Below, piece by piece: positions 57,345 to 64,000 of a DNA stretch of 64,000 bases. The stretch lies in contig NZ_PPAW01000011.1 of NCBI RefSeq assembly GCF_002913225.1, forward strand, positions 1 to 64,000. The letters are read 5' to 3'. The first letter of the stretch is position 1, and each line of letters starts with the position of its first letter. The position numbers and the translations under genes were made by a program. Source of the DNA: Campylobacter concisus. Its GTDB lineage: Bacteria > Campylobacterota > Campylobacteria > Campylobacterales > Campylobacteraceae. The notes beneath the pieces are model-generated. The model was not told where the DNA came from. It ran no database searches and saw nothing but the letters and a program-made list of their open reading frames with translations.

Positions 57345-57775
57345 GGTGTTACCCCCATCCATTGCGGAACTTCATGCGCGTGGCACTCAGAACACATGTT
57401 TGTAGATGGTTTGTGCTCGTTGTGGCACTCGTCGCAGTACAAAGTCGGACCATCGTGAACAGAGTTGTGAGGGTTTGCCTTTAGAGTATCCATAAATTTT
57501 AGCCTCTGGGCTAAAAGCTTTTTACTCTTATGACAGGATAGACAGCCAGCGTCGCCGATCGCTTTAAATTTGCTAGGATCATCGCCTTGGTTTTGGTGAC
57601 AATCAACGCAGTCAAAGCTTAGATGTTCGTGATGAGGTTTGATCTTATACTTGGCTCTTAGCTCATCAGAGACTGCTATTTTTGTGACGTTTAGATCGCC
57701 CTTTGGCATATCAGCACCAAAGAGATGAAGCGAAAATAAACAGGCAAAAATAGCGATGAATTTAAGCTTATTCAT
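57341..57775 (-). CDS. periplasmic tetraheme cytochrome c (cytochrome c3-like)
   Basis: 144 residues: a signal peptide (1-21) and four CXXCH motifs (CVDCHQNQ, CLSCHKSK, CDECHNEH, CSECHAHE). It resembles the small tetraheme cytochromes that carry electrons to FAD-binding periplasmic reductases, such as the heme part of flavocytochrome c or Wolinella FccB. The flavoprotein partner is absent from this window. First gene of the three-gene operon; tRNA-Val lies divergently upstream. Confidence 0.88.
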   Translation of the reverse strand: MNKLKFIAIFACLFSLHLFGADMPKGDLNVTKIAVSDELRAKYKIKPHHEHLSFDCVDCHQNQGDDPSKFKAIGDAGCLSCHKSKKLLAQRLKFMDTLKANPHNSVHDGPTLYCDECHNEHKPSTNMCSECHAHEVPQWMGVTP

Positions 57776-57972
57776 ACCCTTTTCCTTTCTTTTAAGATTT
57801 TATAAACATCAAATTTCAACGGAAAACTAATATTTTTGCTTAAACTTACTTTTATGAAATTATAGTCTTCGCTTGATTAAATCTGCATTAATAATATTAA
57901 AATATAGACCAGTTTTATGAAGTTGAATTTCAAAGAAAATGACAATTAAGCTAAATAAAATGGAAAATAAAA

Positions 57973-57978
57973 TATAAT
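57973..57978 (+). promoter_or_regulatory. -10 box of tRNA-Val
   Basis: TATAAT twelve nt before the mature 5' end, giving a very short leader typical of a single tRNA gene. Confidence 0.6.
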
Positions 57979-57989
57979 CCCAAATCTTT

Positions 57990-58065
57990 GGTCCCGTAGC
58001 TCAGTTGGTAGAGCACTACCTTGACATGGTAGTGGTCGATGGTTCGAGTCCATTCGGGGCCACCA
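57990..58065 (+). tRNA. tRNA-Val (anticodon GAC)
   Basis: 76 nt including encoded CCA. Acceptor stem GGTCCCG/CGGGGCC, D-arm TAGCTCAGTTGGTAGAGC, anticodon arm CTACC-TTGACAT-GGTAG with GAC, and T-arm GGTTCGAGTCC are all intact. It is the attachment site for the element whose integrase starts 158 bp downstream; the 3' end of the tRNA is probably part of attL. No second copy was seen in the window. Confidence 0.97.
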
Positions 58066-58222
58066 TTCCTACTTTTTATATCAATTTATACTCATTTATT
58101 TTTATTTATAGAAGTCCTAAATTTAGCTTCTAAAAAGCATTTTTTAATTTATATTAATTTATAAATATTTATACTTATTTACAATCAAAGTGTATAACAA
58201 AATGTATAACTAAGGAATAAAC

Positions 58223-59422
58223 ATGCCTAAAATTTTAAACATCTCGCAGGTAAAAAAACTAACCCACGATGACAAAAAGCTTAAAAATCACTCCATTGAT
58301 AGCACTTGCTCACTTTACCTTGCTTGTTTTGACAATGGCACTAAAATTTATAAGATGCGCACAAAAAGTGGCTATATAACGATAGGGCGGTATGAGGATA
58401 TAAGTTTAGCAGAAGCAAGGGATATGGCAAAGAGCATGCGAAAAGAAAAGCTTGGCTTAGCAGTAAAGAGCAAAGCCCTTGGCGAGTGCTTTTATGAGTG
58501 GCTAGATATAAAGATACCACACATTGATGACGAAAAGACAAGACAGAAACGTCGTAAGCAGATAAATAGGGTAAATAAGCACATTTTAAAGCCACTTGGT
58601 AGCAAAAATATTAGTGAGATAACAAAGCAGGATATTTTGGATGCAACTAAGGGTGTGAGCTTAGAGAGTGCAAAGAAAATTTTAACAACGCTAAGATATG
58701 TTTTTAAATTTGCTAGGGGAAATGGTTTTGTAAAGGATATTAGCTTTTTGCTTGAAATAATAGAGGACAAAAGAGATATTTTTGTAAATAAAAAGGTTGA
58801 GCATAGAAAGGGTATAACAAGCGAGCTTAGGTTAAAAGAGATAATCACCTGCGTCCATGAAGCAAGGATAAACCAAGTGGTTAAAAATATGTTTTTCTTT
58901 AACCTTTTAACCGCACAGCGCCCCCACCAAATAAGAGAGCTTACGTGGGATAGGGTAGATTTGCAAAAAGGGCTTATCTACTTTTACGAAGAGCAAAACA
59001 AGACTGGGCTAAATGTGAGATTGCCGCTATCAAAGCAAGCGATAGAAATTTTAAATTTTCAGCGTGCTATTAATGATAACGGCAAGGCAGTCTTTAAATC
59101 CCCTTTTAACTCACGTGTTAGCGGTCAAGCCTTTTGCGATGCTGTGCTTTTAAAAACGCTAAAAAGTATCGGCATAAACGACCTTCACGCACACGGCTTT
59201 CGCGCTACTTTTGCTACCTTTGCGATCCGCGCAAATGAGGGTAACAAAGCGATGTTTGAAAAAAGAGTGATAGATGAGATATTGCTTCACACGGTAGGCA
59301 GTGACGTGGATAAGGCTTATTTTAGGGATTTTAACACGAGTGAGCAACTTCGTGTTTTACAATGGTGGGATAATTTTTTATTTGAGCTTTGCGGTTTTAA
59401 ATTTTGCCAAATCAGCCTCTAA
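58223..59422 (+). CDS. tyrosine recombinase (phage-type integrase)
   Basis: 399 residues. The N-terminal arm-binding region (KMRTKSGYITIGRYEDISLA) resembles the DUF4102 domain of tRNA-targeting integrases, then a SAM-like core-binding domain (about 90-180) and the catalytic domain. Active-site residues are Arg in TAQRPHQIRELTW, the HxxR box in LHAHGFRATFATFA, and HTVGSDVDKAYFRDF carrying the nucleophile Tyr. It integrates at tRNA-Val. The C-terminal coding end overlaps the convergent AlpA-like gene by 45 bp. Confidence 0.95.
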   Translation: MPKILNISQVKKLTHDDKKLKNHSIDSTCSLYLACFDNGTKIYKMRTKSGYITIGRYEDISLAEARDMAKSMRKEKLGLAVKSKALGECFYEWLDIKIPHIDDEKTRQKRRKQINRVNKHILKPLGSKNISEITKQDILDATKGVSLESAKKILTTLRYVFKFARGNGFVKDISFLLEIIEDKRDIFVNKKVEHRKGITSELRLKEIITCVHEARINQVVKNMFFFNLLTAQRPHQIRELTWDRVDLQKGLIYFYEEQNKTGLNVRLPLSKQAIEILNFQRAINDNGKAVFKSPFNSRVSGQAFCDAVLLKTLKSIGINDLHAHGFRATFATFAIRANEGNKAMFEKRVIDEILLHTVGSDVDKAYFRDFNTSEQLRVLQWWDNFLFELCGFKFCQISL

Positions 59423-59587
59423 CCAATCAAGCGGATAGCGGATAACGCCGTTCATCTCGATGTATCTGGGGACAAATTCATACTTATTTTTGTTTTTTGG
59501 CATACGCATAAGGGCTAAAATGTTGCTGTTTTTAGAATAACCCAAAAACTCCGTAGCCTCTTTTTGGTTTAATAGCCTTTGGTCCAT
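59378..59587 (-). CDS. AlpA/excisionase-like DNA-binding protein
   Basis: 69 residues with a MerR-type helix-turn-helix start (LLNQKEATEFLGYSKNSNIL) as in AlpA and phage excisionases. Likely directs excision or regulates the integrase, next to which it lies convergently. ATG with AAGGAT upstream. Confidence 0.7.
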   Translation of the reverse strand: MDQRLLNQKEATEFLGYSKNSNILALMRMPKNKNKYEFVPRYIEMNGVIRYPLDWLEADLAKFKTAKLK

Positions 59588-59766
59588 TTCTTATCCTTTA
59601 TATAATCTTTCAAATCTCGCAAAACGTGCCGTAAATAGCGTACGTCGCATTTAAATAAAAGAGCTTGTATTTGCTCGACTAGCTTTGTTTTTTTATTGTG
59701 TGCCTCACAAAACGCCTCTAGGCTTGCAAGGGTTGCTAAGTGTTTTTCTCTTTCTGGGCTACTCAT
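59569..59766 (-). CDS. small island protein, 65 aa
   Basis: Helical, charged protein (MSSPEREKHLATLASLEAFC at the start). It overlaps the AlpA-like gene by 19 bp and the next upstream gene by 4 nt. Function unknown. Confidence 0.6.
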   Translation of the reverse strand: MSSPEREKHLATLASLEAFCEAHNKKTKLVEQIQALLFKCDVRYLRHVLRDLKDYIKDKKWTKGY

Positions 59767-60077
59767 TTGTTCTCTATCCCCTCTTTTTCTAAACTAGGCT
59801 TACGCTTCCAAGCCCACCACTCCAGTCCGCCATAGCTATCTCGCTCTAACCAATCCTCTGTGTCCGTAAAAGTTATCCAACCGTTCCAACACCGCAAGCC
59901 ATAAACTTCGTTATAATCTATGTTGGCGACGACGGATATGACATCCCAATCTATGTTGCCTTTACCACTATACACAGGGTTTTCGGGTACACTCCAGTCT
60001 CTTATGTATCTTAGGTAGTATTCATCTACCTTGTGGTTGCCTATGAGGTCTAGTGTTTCTTGTTTAAAGTTAGCCAT
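59763..60077 (-). CDS. island hypothetical protein, 104 aa
   Basis: Tryptophan-rich soluble protein (RCWNGWITFTDTEDWLER, LEWWAWKRKP). No family recognised. Overlaps both neighbours (4 and 8 nt) in the minus-strand run. Confidence 0.6.
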   Translation of the reverse strand: MANFKQETLDLIGNHKVDEYYLRYIRDWSVPENPVYSGKGNIDWDVISVVANIDYNEVYGLRCWNGWITFTDTEDWLERDSYGGLEWWAWKRKPSLEKEGIENK

Positions 60078-60480
60078 TGAGTAACTCCTTATCTTGATAA
60101 ATACTACCTATAATCTTAAATCCACAAAGATGCCATAGTGGGCAGAAACCTTCTGTAGGATGCTCTATGCCATATGTTTTATATGTATTACCCCAGACTA
60201 CTACTGCTTTAAAGCCTTGAAAGACTTTAACATTATCCTTTACACCACACTCTATTATCTGCCCTGAGTATATTTCGTTTTCGTTATCGTCTAGGTAATT
60301 AGTAAGCTCCATTAGCACGAATTGTCCTGCCTGAAAATCAGTCCATTCGTCTTTACCTTCTAACTCTTTTTCTGATACTATGATTTCCTGAACTGACCCA
60401 TCCCAGTTAAGACCTAGTCTATCAACATCAATTATCTTGTCATACTCTTTAATATAAGCTCTATATTTCAATGGTCTCAT
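60070..60480 (-). CDS. YopX-family phage protein
   Basis: 136 residues. MRPLKYRAYIKEYDK at the start, GQFVLMELTNYLDDNENEIYSGQIIECG in the middle and IIGSIYQDKELL at the end follow the YopX pattern common in phages and plasmids, function unknown. A second YopX-like gene lies directly upstream. Confidence 0.75.
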   Translation of the reverse strand: MRPLKYRAYIKEYDKIIDVDRLGLNWDGSVQEIIVSEKELEGKDEWTDFQAGQFVLMELTNYLDDNENEIYSGQIIECGVKDNVKVFQGFKAVVVWGNTYKTYGIEHPTEGFCPLWHLCGFKIIGSIYQDKELLNG

Positions 60481-60919
60481 TCAGTAACCCCTCATTTTCA
60501 TAAATATTGCCGATAACTTCTAAATTATGCTCGGCTGTCACCTGGTAAAGCTCATACACCTCATTTGTGAGGCCTTTTAGACTTTTCAGCCCAAAGCTAG
60601 CCTTATCCTCTCGCCAGACCACTTGGGCTCTATCTGTACTTCTTTTATCATATAAGTATTTTACCGACACAATATGCCCCCCATAAATTTCTTTGCCGTT
60701 TTTGTCTTTATACCCCGTATATTGAAGTAGTTCGACCTTGCGAAGAGAGACCTCGAAGCTTGTTTGCTCTTTTTCACTCCAAAGCGTAACTATTTCGCTC
60801 GCAAAATTTAGATCCATCACTTCATATATTCCCCTCGGATATTTTTCGTATCCTAGTGTTATCCCGTTTGGTAATCTTTTGTCGGAGCATAAAAATGCCC
60901 TAAATTTAGTTTCTCTCAT
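60461..60919 (-). CDS. YopX-family phage protein (second copy)
   Basis: 152 residues from ATG 60919 (MRETKFRAFLCSDKRLPNG). The YopX hallmarks YTGYKDKNGKEIYGGHIVSV and EVIGNIYENEGLL are clear. A longer frame to 61093 only reads through the upstream gene and is rejected. Paralogous to the 136-residue protein after it (20-bp overlap). Confidence 0.8.
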   Translation of the reverse strand: MRETKFRAFLCSDKRLPNGITLGYEKYPRGIYEVMDLNFASEIVTLWSEKEQTSFEVSLRKVELLQYTGYKDKNGKEIYGGHIVSVKYLYDKRSTDRAQVVWREDKASFGLKSLKGLTNEVYELYQVTAEHNLEVIGNIYENEGLLNETIEI

Positions 60920-60932
60920 TGTTTTTGCCTTT

Positions 60933-61382
60933 TTAAATGTTCTCAATATAAAAATAAGCCAGTGTTTGGCTATCCTCTGCCTCTTTGCGGTATTTTGTAT
61001 CGCAACTCTTGTTCGATATGTAGGCGATTTTCTCTTTATTGCACGCATAAAAATCTGCCAGTATCGGTGCCAGTCTTTGCCCTTTGCGCTCATTTGGTGC
61101 TAACCTCAAGTAAAGCAGATCACAAGCTAGTTGTGGAGCTGTCGTGCTAAAGCTCTTTTTGGCAATGCTTGCCTTGTTATCCAAAGCGTTTATTTGGGTT
61201 TCTATTCGCCTTTTAAAGGCGTGATAGTGTCCGACTATCGGTGTCATCGCCTCGATCAACTCGTTGATAAATTTGCTCGCTTTTTTGTTTATGAATAGCC
61301 CTAGCTTCTCAGTGCTATCCATTTGCAAAAAGCTATACGCCATAACAAAAATGGCTGCATCTTTTAGTTCAGCCGTTGTCAT
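60933..61382 (-). CDS. island hypothetical protein, 149 aa
   Basis: Helical protein (MTTAELKDAAIFVMAYSFLQ at the start) with a long basic middle and cysteine-containing C-terminal part (YACNKEKIAYISNKSCDTKY). Overlaps the upstream gene by 14 bp. No family recognised. Confidence 0.55.
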   Translation of the reverse strand: MTTAELKDAAIFVMAYSFLQMDSTEKLGLFINKKASKFINELIEAMTPIVGHYHAFKRRIETQINALDNKASIAKKSFSTTAPQLACDLLYLRLAPNERKGQRLAPILADFYACNKEKIAYISNKSCDTKYRKEAEDSQTLAYFYIENI

Positions 61383-61617
61383 CGCTAGCTCCGTTTAGAT
61401 TTTTGCCTTTTAGTATTTGTAACACCTCTTGCTTTGAAAATTTAGAGGCTGGACTTAGCTCAATTTTACTAAGCCAGTAGCGGTCTAGTTTTTCGCCGTA
61501 GTATTTCACGGCTTTATCAAAATCCATGCGAGGTGGCAGTCGCCCACATATCACAAAAACGCCGTTTTTCATTTGCATTTTTTCTTTTTCTCTTACTATC
61601 TTTTCGCCATAAGTCAT
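61369..61617 (-). CDS. island hypothetical protein, 82 aa
   Basis: Small soluble protein (MTYGEKIVREKEKMQMKNGV). First gene of the minus-strand run ending at the AlpA-like gene. AAAGGAATAA before the ATG is a good ribosome site. Function unknown. Confidence 0.55.
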   Translation of the reverse strand: MTYGEKIVREKEKMQMKNGVFVICGRLPPRMDFDKAVKYYGEKLDRYWLSKIELSPASKFSKQEVLQILKGKNLNGASDDNG

Positions 61618-61789
61618 TATTTATTCCTTTCTTTATTGTGTTTTAAGTTTGTAGGATGCATAATTTGAGAATAAAAACAAACCTTGAATTTACTCCGTTG
61701 GAGTTTGAAAAAACATTGTTTTAAGTATTTTAAGTGTTTCCTTGTAGGATTTTAAATTTATATTTTACTTAAGGCAGTGTTATTATTTT

Positions 61790-61822
61790 ACCCTTTTAGG
61801 GTTTTAGTGGGGAGAATTCTCC
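61790..61822. terminator. paired hairpins downstream of the 244-aa island gene
   Basis: ACCC-TTTTA-GGGT (61790-61802) and a perfect GGAGAATTCTCC palindrome (61811-61822) lie just beyond the 61830 stop and could end transcription from that gene. Confidence 0.5.
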
Positions 61823-61829
61823 ACCTTTC

Positions 61830-62564
61830 TTATTTTTTTTCGCTAAATTTTGTAAGTTTCTCAAAGATATTCGAACAAGTAGTATATTCTTCTTCAATTA
61901 CACCATCTTCAAGTCCAGCAAAATCATATATAGAAAAATAGAGGCGCTCATAAGTTTGTATTTCATCACGAGAGATAGGCTTGTTTGTGATATATACTGC
62001 CTCGTCAAGATTTTCGCCATCCCAAATTTCAGATGCAATGATATACTTGTCGCCAAAAGGGACGCTATCGCCATTAGGGTTTAGTTTTGAGATATTTTTT
62101 GCGATGATTTCTTTCTCAATTTTTTTAATATCTTCATTCTCAAAAATATTAATAATCCCAAAATAGTCTTTTAGCTCTTGTTTGATTTTATCTGCTCTTT
62201 CGCAGTGATCAAATTGTTTTTTTACTGCTGGCAGGTTTTCATCATTTTTAAAATTTTCATAAATAAATTCTTCCCAAAAGCCGTTTTTATTCTCTATAAT
62301 TATCTCTGCTTCTGAAAAAATATGCCTATATCCTGGGGTGTAAATAGGGATCATTTTATTTTTACCACTAAGGGTAGTCAAGTATAAAAATTTGTCGTCA
62401 AGATGAAATTTATACCCAGCTTTTTTTAATTTTTTTGCTATTTCATCTTTATATTTTGAAACTATTTGCGCTCCAGATAGCTGGGCATATATTTCAAACA
62501 CATCACCATTGCTAGTTTTTGCTTGCACTTTTGCTTGATCCCAAAGTTTCTTAAAATCTTTCAT
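61830..62564 (-). CDS. island hypothetical protein, 244 aa
   Basis: Acidic/basic mixed soluble protein without signal (MKDFKKLWDQAKVQAKTSNG). Contains the pieces YIIASEIWDGENLDEAVYIT and YFSIYDFAGLEDGVIEEEY. Not recognised. It has its own terminator signals on both sides, so it may be a separate cargo unit in the element. Confidence 0.6.
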   Translation of the reverse strand: MKDFKKLWDQAKVQAKTSNGDVFEIYAQLSGAQIVSKYKDEIAKKLKKAGYKFHLDDKFLYLTTLSGKNKMIPIYTPGYRHIFSEAEIIIENKNGFWEEFIYENFKNDENLPAVKKQFDHCERADKIKQELKDYFGIINIFENEDIKKIEKEIIAKNISKLNPNGDSVPFGDKYIIASEIWDGENLDEAVYITNKPISRDEIQTYERLYFSIYDFAGLEDGVIEEEYTTCSNIFEKLTKFSEKK

Positions 62565-62584
62565 AATTTTCTACCCCTTAATAA

Positions 62585-62604
62585 TAGGGGGGCGACCCCC
62601 CCTA
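62585..62604 (-). terminator. G6/C6 hairpin terminator after the 86-aa gene
   Basis: TAGGGGGG-TCG-CCCCCCTA type stem right after the stop at 62606, unusually GC-pure for this AT-rich element. Confidence 0.6.
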
Positions 62605-62605
62605 T

Positions 62606-62866
62606 TTAATTTATAAACTCATTTTCATAGTTAAAAAATACTTCATCGGCAAACTCGCCAACAGAGTAAAACTTATCATCGTCTGTAAAATTTACTGCTT
62701 TTACTTCATTTACGCCGTAAAATAAGCAATTATCATAACTTTGAAAGCCTACAATTTCGCCGTTTTCATTATACACAAAAATCCCTGATGGGTTATTTCC
62801 TAGATTTACTATTTCGTCATTTTGCAACTTGATTTCTGATATTCCGTCATCGTAGAACTTTTTCAT
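62606..62866 (-). CDS. island hypothetical protein, 86 aa
   Basis: Small acidic protein with aromatic residues (MKKFYDDGISEIKLQNDEIV). No family. Its upstream region carries three copies of a TTAATTATCTT motif, so it is probably tightly regulated. Confidence 0.6.
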   Translation of the reverse strand: MKKFYDDGISEIKLQNDEIVNLGNNPSGIFVYNENGEIVGFQSYDNCLFYGVNEVKAVNFTDDDKFYSVGEFADEVFFNYENEFIN

Positions 62867-62891
62867 CTCTCATCCTTTTTCTTTTTTATTT

Positions 62892-62973
62892 AAAGGTTAA
62901 TTATCTTAACCTTTATGAGAGAATTATAGTAATTATCTTATTAAAGTAAGCTTAAAAATATAAAGATAATTAA
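62892..62973. promoter_or_regulatory. operator array with three TTAATTATCTT copies
   Basis: TTAATTATCTT at 62897, TAATTATCTTA at 62930 and an inverted copy AAGATAATTAA at 62963, at about 32-33 bp centre-to-centre spacing, that is, three helical turns. The first is nested in a perfect inverted repeat (AAAGGTTAA/TTAACCTTT, 62892-62914). They lie between the HTH gene (63024) and the 86-residue gene, upstream of the latter. Confidence 0.55.
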
Positions 62974-63023
62974 TTATTTTTTGTATTTTTATAAAGATTT
63001 TTAACTTTTTTACAAAAAATATA

Positions 63024-63254
63024 TTAAGATAGGGCTTTTTTTAGGGTGGTCTTGATTATATGCCATTCTTCAAGCTCTGCTTTTAGGGCAATATTTTCAC
63101 GCAGTAGCTCTATTGCAGCCGCTGTTTGATCGCTTATTTTGCCGCTACCAATAGTCGCCCTAAAGCTTGCATCGCCCCATCCTATCTTTTCGGCTAGCTC
63201 GCCATACGTGAAGTCATACTCTTTACAAAACGCTTTTACTTCATCTGCTGTCAT
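63024..63254 (-). CDS. helix-turn-helix protein of the integrated element
   Basis: 76 residues. The middle (YGELAEKIGWGDASFRATIG) looks like a phage-type HTH, followed by a helix for oligomerisation (IELLRENIALKAELEEW). Candidate repressor for the adjacent operator array. Upstream of it on the same strand is the ssb gene. Confidence 0.65.
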   Translation of the reverse strand: MTADEVKAFCKEYDFTYGELAEKIGWGDASFRATIGSGKISDQTAAAIELLRENIALKAELEEWHIIKTTLKKALS

Positions 63255-63293
63255 TGTCTATCCTTTTTTAGGGCGATTTTATCCGATCGCCCC

Positions 63294-63764
63294 TTAAAAT
63301 GGTATTTCGTTTGTGCCGTCTATCTCGTCGCTATCTACATCTGGATATTCAGGATATTGTGGCTCGCTATATTGCTGGCGTTGAGGCTGTTTTTGCTGAT
63401 GCGGTTTCTTAGGCGCTCCTTGCTGATAGCCTTGATTGTTTTGTTTTGCGTCGCCTAGCATTTCCATACTCTCAACGGCGATAGAGTGTTTTGAGCGATT
63501 TTGTCCGTTATTGTCGGTCCACTGATCAAATTTAAGTCTTCCTTCGATAAGCAGCTTTGATCCCTTGTTGAGATATTGGTTTGCTATCTCTGCTTGCTTG
63601 CCAAAAAACGTGAGATCAATAAAACACGTTTCCTCTCTTTTTTCGCCGTTTAACGTGTATTTTCTAGTTACAGCAATGGCAGTTTTGCCGATCGCCATTT
63701 GGCTTTGTGTGTATCTTAGCTCTATATCACGAGCTAGGTGGCCTATCATAATTACTTTATTCAT
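63294..63764 (-). CDS. ssb: single-stranded DNA-binding protein of the element
   Basis: 156 residues: an OB-fold (MNKVIMIGHLARDIELRYTQ; LLIEGRLKFDQWTD) and a Gln/Pro-rich linker ending in DEIDGTNEIPF, the acidic C-terminal tip that recruits repair and replication enzymes. An extra, element-encoded SSB is inferred from its placement among phage genes. Confidence 0.94.
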   Translation of the reverse strand: MNKVIMIGHLARDIELRYTQSQMAIGKTAIAVTRKYTLNGEKREETCFIDLTFFGKQAEIANQYLNKGSKLLIEGRLKFDQWTDNNGQNRSKHSIAVESMEMLGDAKQNNQGYQQGAPKKPHQQKQPQRQQYSEPQYPEYPDVDSDEIDGTNEIPF

Positions 63765-63768
63765 TTTT

Positions 63769-64000
63769 TTACCCCTCGACTTTTTCTAATAGGGCATCTA
63801 TGCTACTCGGATCACTTAAGTATGCTTCAGCCTCTTCAATGCTTAGCCTCTCAACTAATTTTTCAGCCTCTGTTTCACTTGCGCCTCGTTTCACTAGCTC
63901 GCTTTGTAGTAGGTCGTGAGGCATTGGCTCAACTGTCAAATTTTCTTTTACAGTTGCGATTTCAACTTCAAGGGGCGCAGCTTCGATGTATTCAGTTTGT
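63769..64000 (-). CDS. island protein, C-terminal part only
   Basis: 77 visible codons running off the window edge, ending LLEKVEG and TAA (63769-63771), 5 bp before the ssb start. Very acidic, helical end (EAEKLVERLSIEEAEAYLSD). Start and identity lie outside. A recombination or replication function would fit its place ahead of ssb, but nothing in the sequence proves it. Confidence 0.6.
   Translation of the reverse strand, partial: QTEYIEAAPLEVEIATVKENLTVEPMPHDLLQSELVKRGASETEAEKLVERLSIEEAEAYLSDPSSIDALLEKVEG

Noticed and set aside
60920-61093. N-terminal extension of the second YopX-like protein
   Set aside because: It reads through the upstream gene in another frame, and the YopX start MRETKFRAF is at 60919.

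Overview
The window comes from a low-GC epsilonproteobacterium, almost certainly a Campylobacter of the C. concisus/curvus type. The clues are dnaA next to ruvC and followed by dnaN and gyrB, RNase J directly after ksgA, ThyX instead of ThyA, a sigma-54 promoter in front of a very long hook gene, and a sulfite-respiration cluster of the kind known from Wolinella succinogenes. Identification rests on gene content and protein motifs only.

Layout. (1) 0.2-6.1 kb, minus strand: a tightly overlapping run of an SF1 helicase, hisF, a nucleoside-phosphorylase-like gene, rlmN and a 35-residue membrane peptide. (2) 6.2-11.6 kb, plus strand: ksgA, rnj, a KdsD/KpsF isomerase, an RluB-type pseudouridine synthase and a Sel1-repeat protein. 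(3) 11.6-25.7 kb, minus strand: a two-component system (a kinase with a c-type heme motif plus an OmpR-type regulator), then mccA (octaheme cytochrome with seven CXXCH and one CX15CH motif), mccB, mccC, mccD and the heme lyase ccsA1. These run on into eight further genes that include a NosL-like copper protein and a MacB/LolD-type ABC transporter. Together they look like a complete dissimilatory sulfite reductase system: quinol to MccD to MccC to MccA, with CcsA1 attaching the odd heme and the distal genes probably supplying copper. (4) 25.9-36.8 kb: pyrE, a NhaC/YuiF-type transporter, flgE, thyX, a YafQ-type toxin-antitoxin pair, a solitary adenine methyltransferase, luxS, a chemoreceptor broken by one amber codon, and a MOSC protein. 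(5) 36.9-44.3 kb: ruvC, dnaA flanked on both sides by clusters of TTCAC-type DnaA boxes (a bipartite origin), dnaN, gyrB, queF with an unusual RS-rich tail, an HD protein and, on the other strand, the SRP RNA. (6) 44.4-55.6 kb: housekeeping genes (RDD protein, purM, coaE, a frameshifted HEAT-repeat gene, dapF, rpmI-rplT, a C69 dipeptidase, metE-lipoprotein-metF). metE has a roughly 375-nt leader with a nine-codon ORF and a tiered hairpin. (7) 56.0-57.8 kb: an overlapping operon of two tetraheme cytochromes and a response regulator. (8) 58.0-64.0 kb: tRNA-Val(GAC) followed by a tyrosine recombinase and a string of small minus-strand phage-like genes (AlpA-like, two YopX-like, HTH, SSB). This is the left part of an integrated element that runs out of the window.

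The strand switch at dnaA fits replication leaving an origin near 37-39 kb. The best targets for follow-up are the distal mcc genes, the heme-c sensor kinase, the metE leader, the alanine-rich FlgE insertion, the orphan cytochrome/regulator operon and the three-copy operator in the integrated element.
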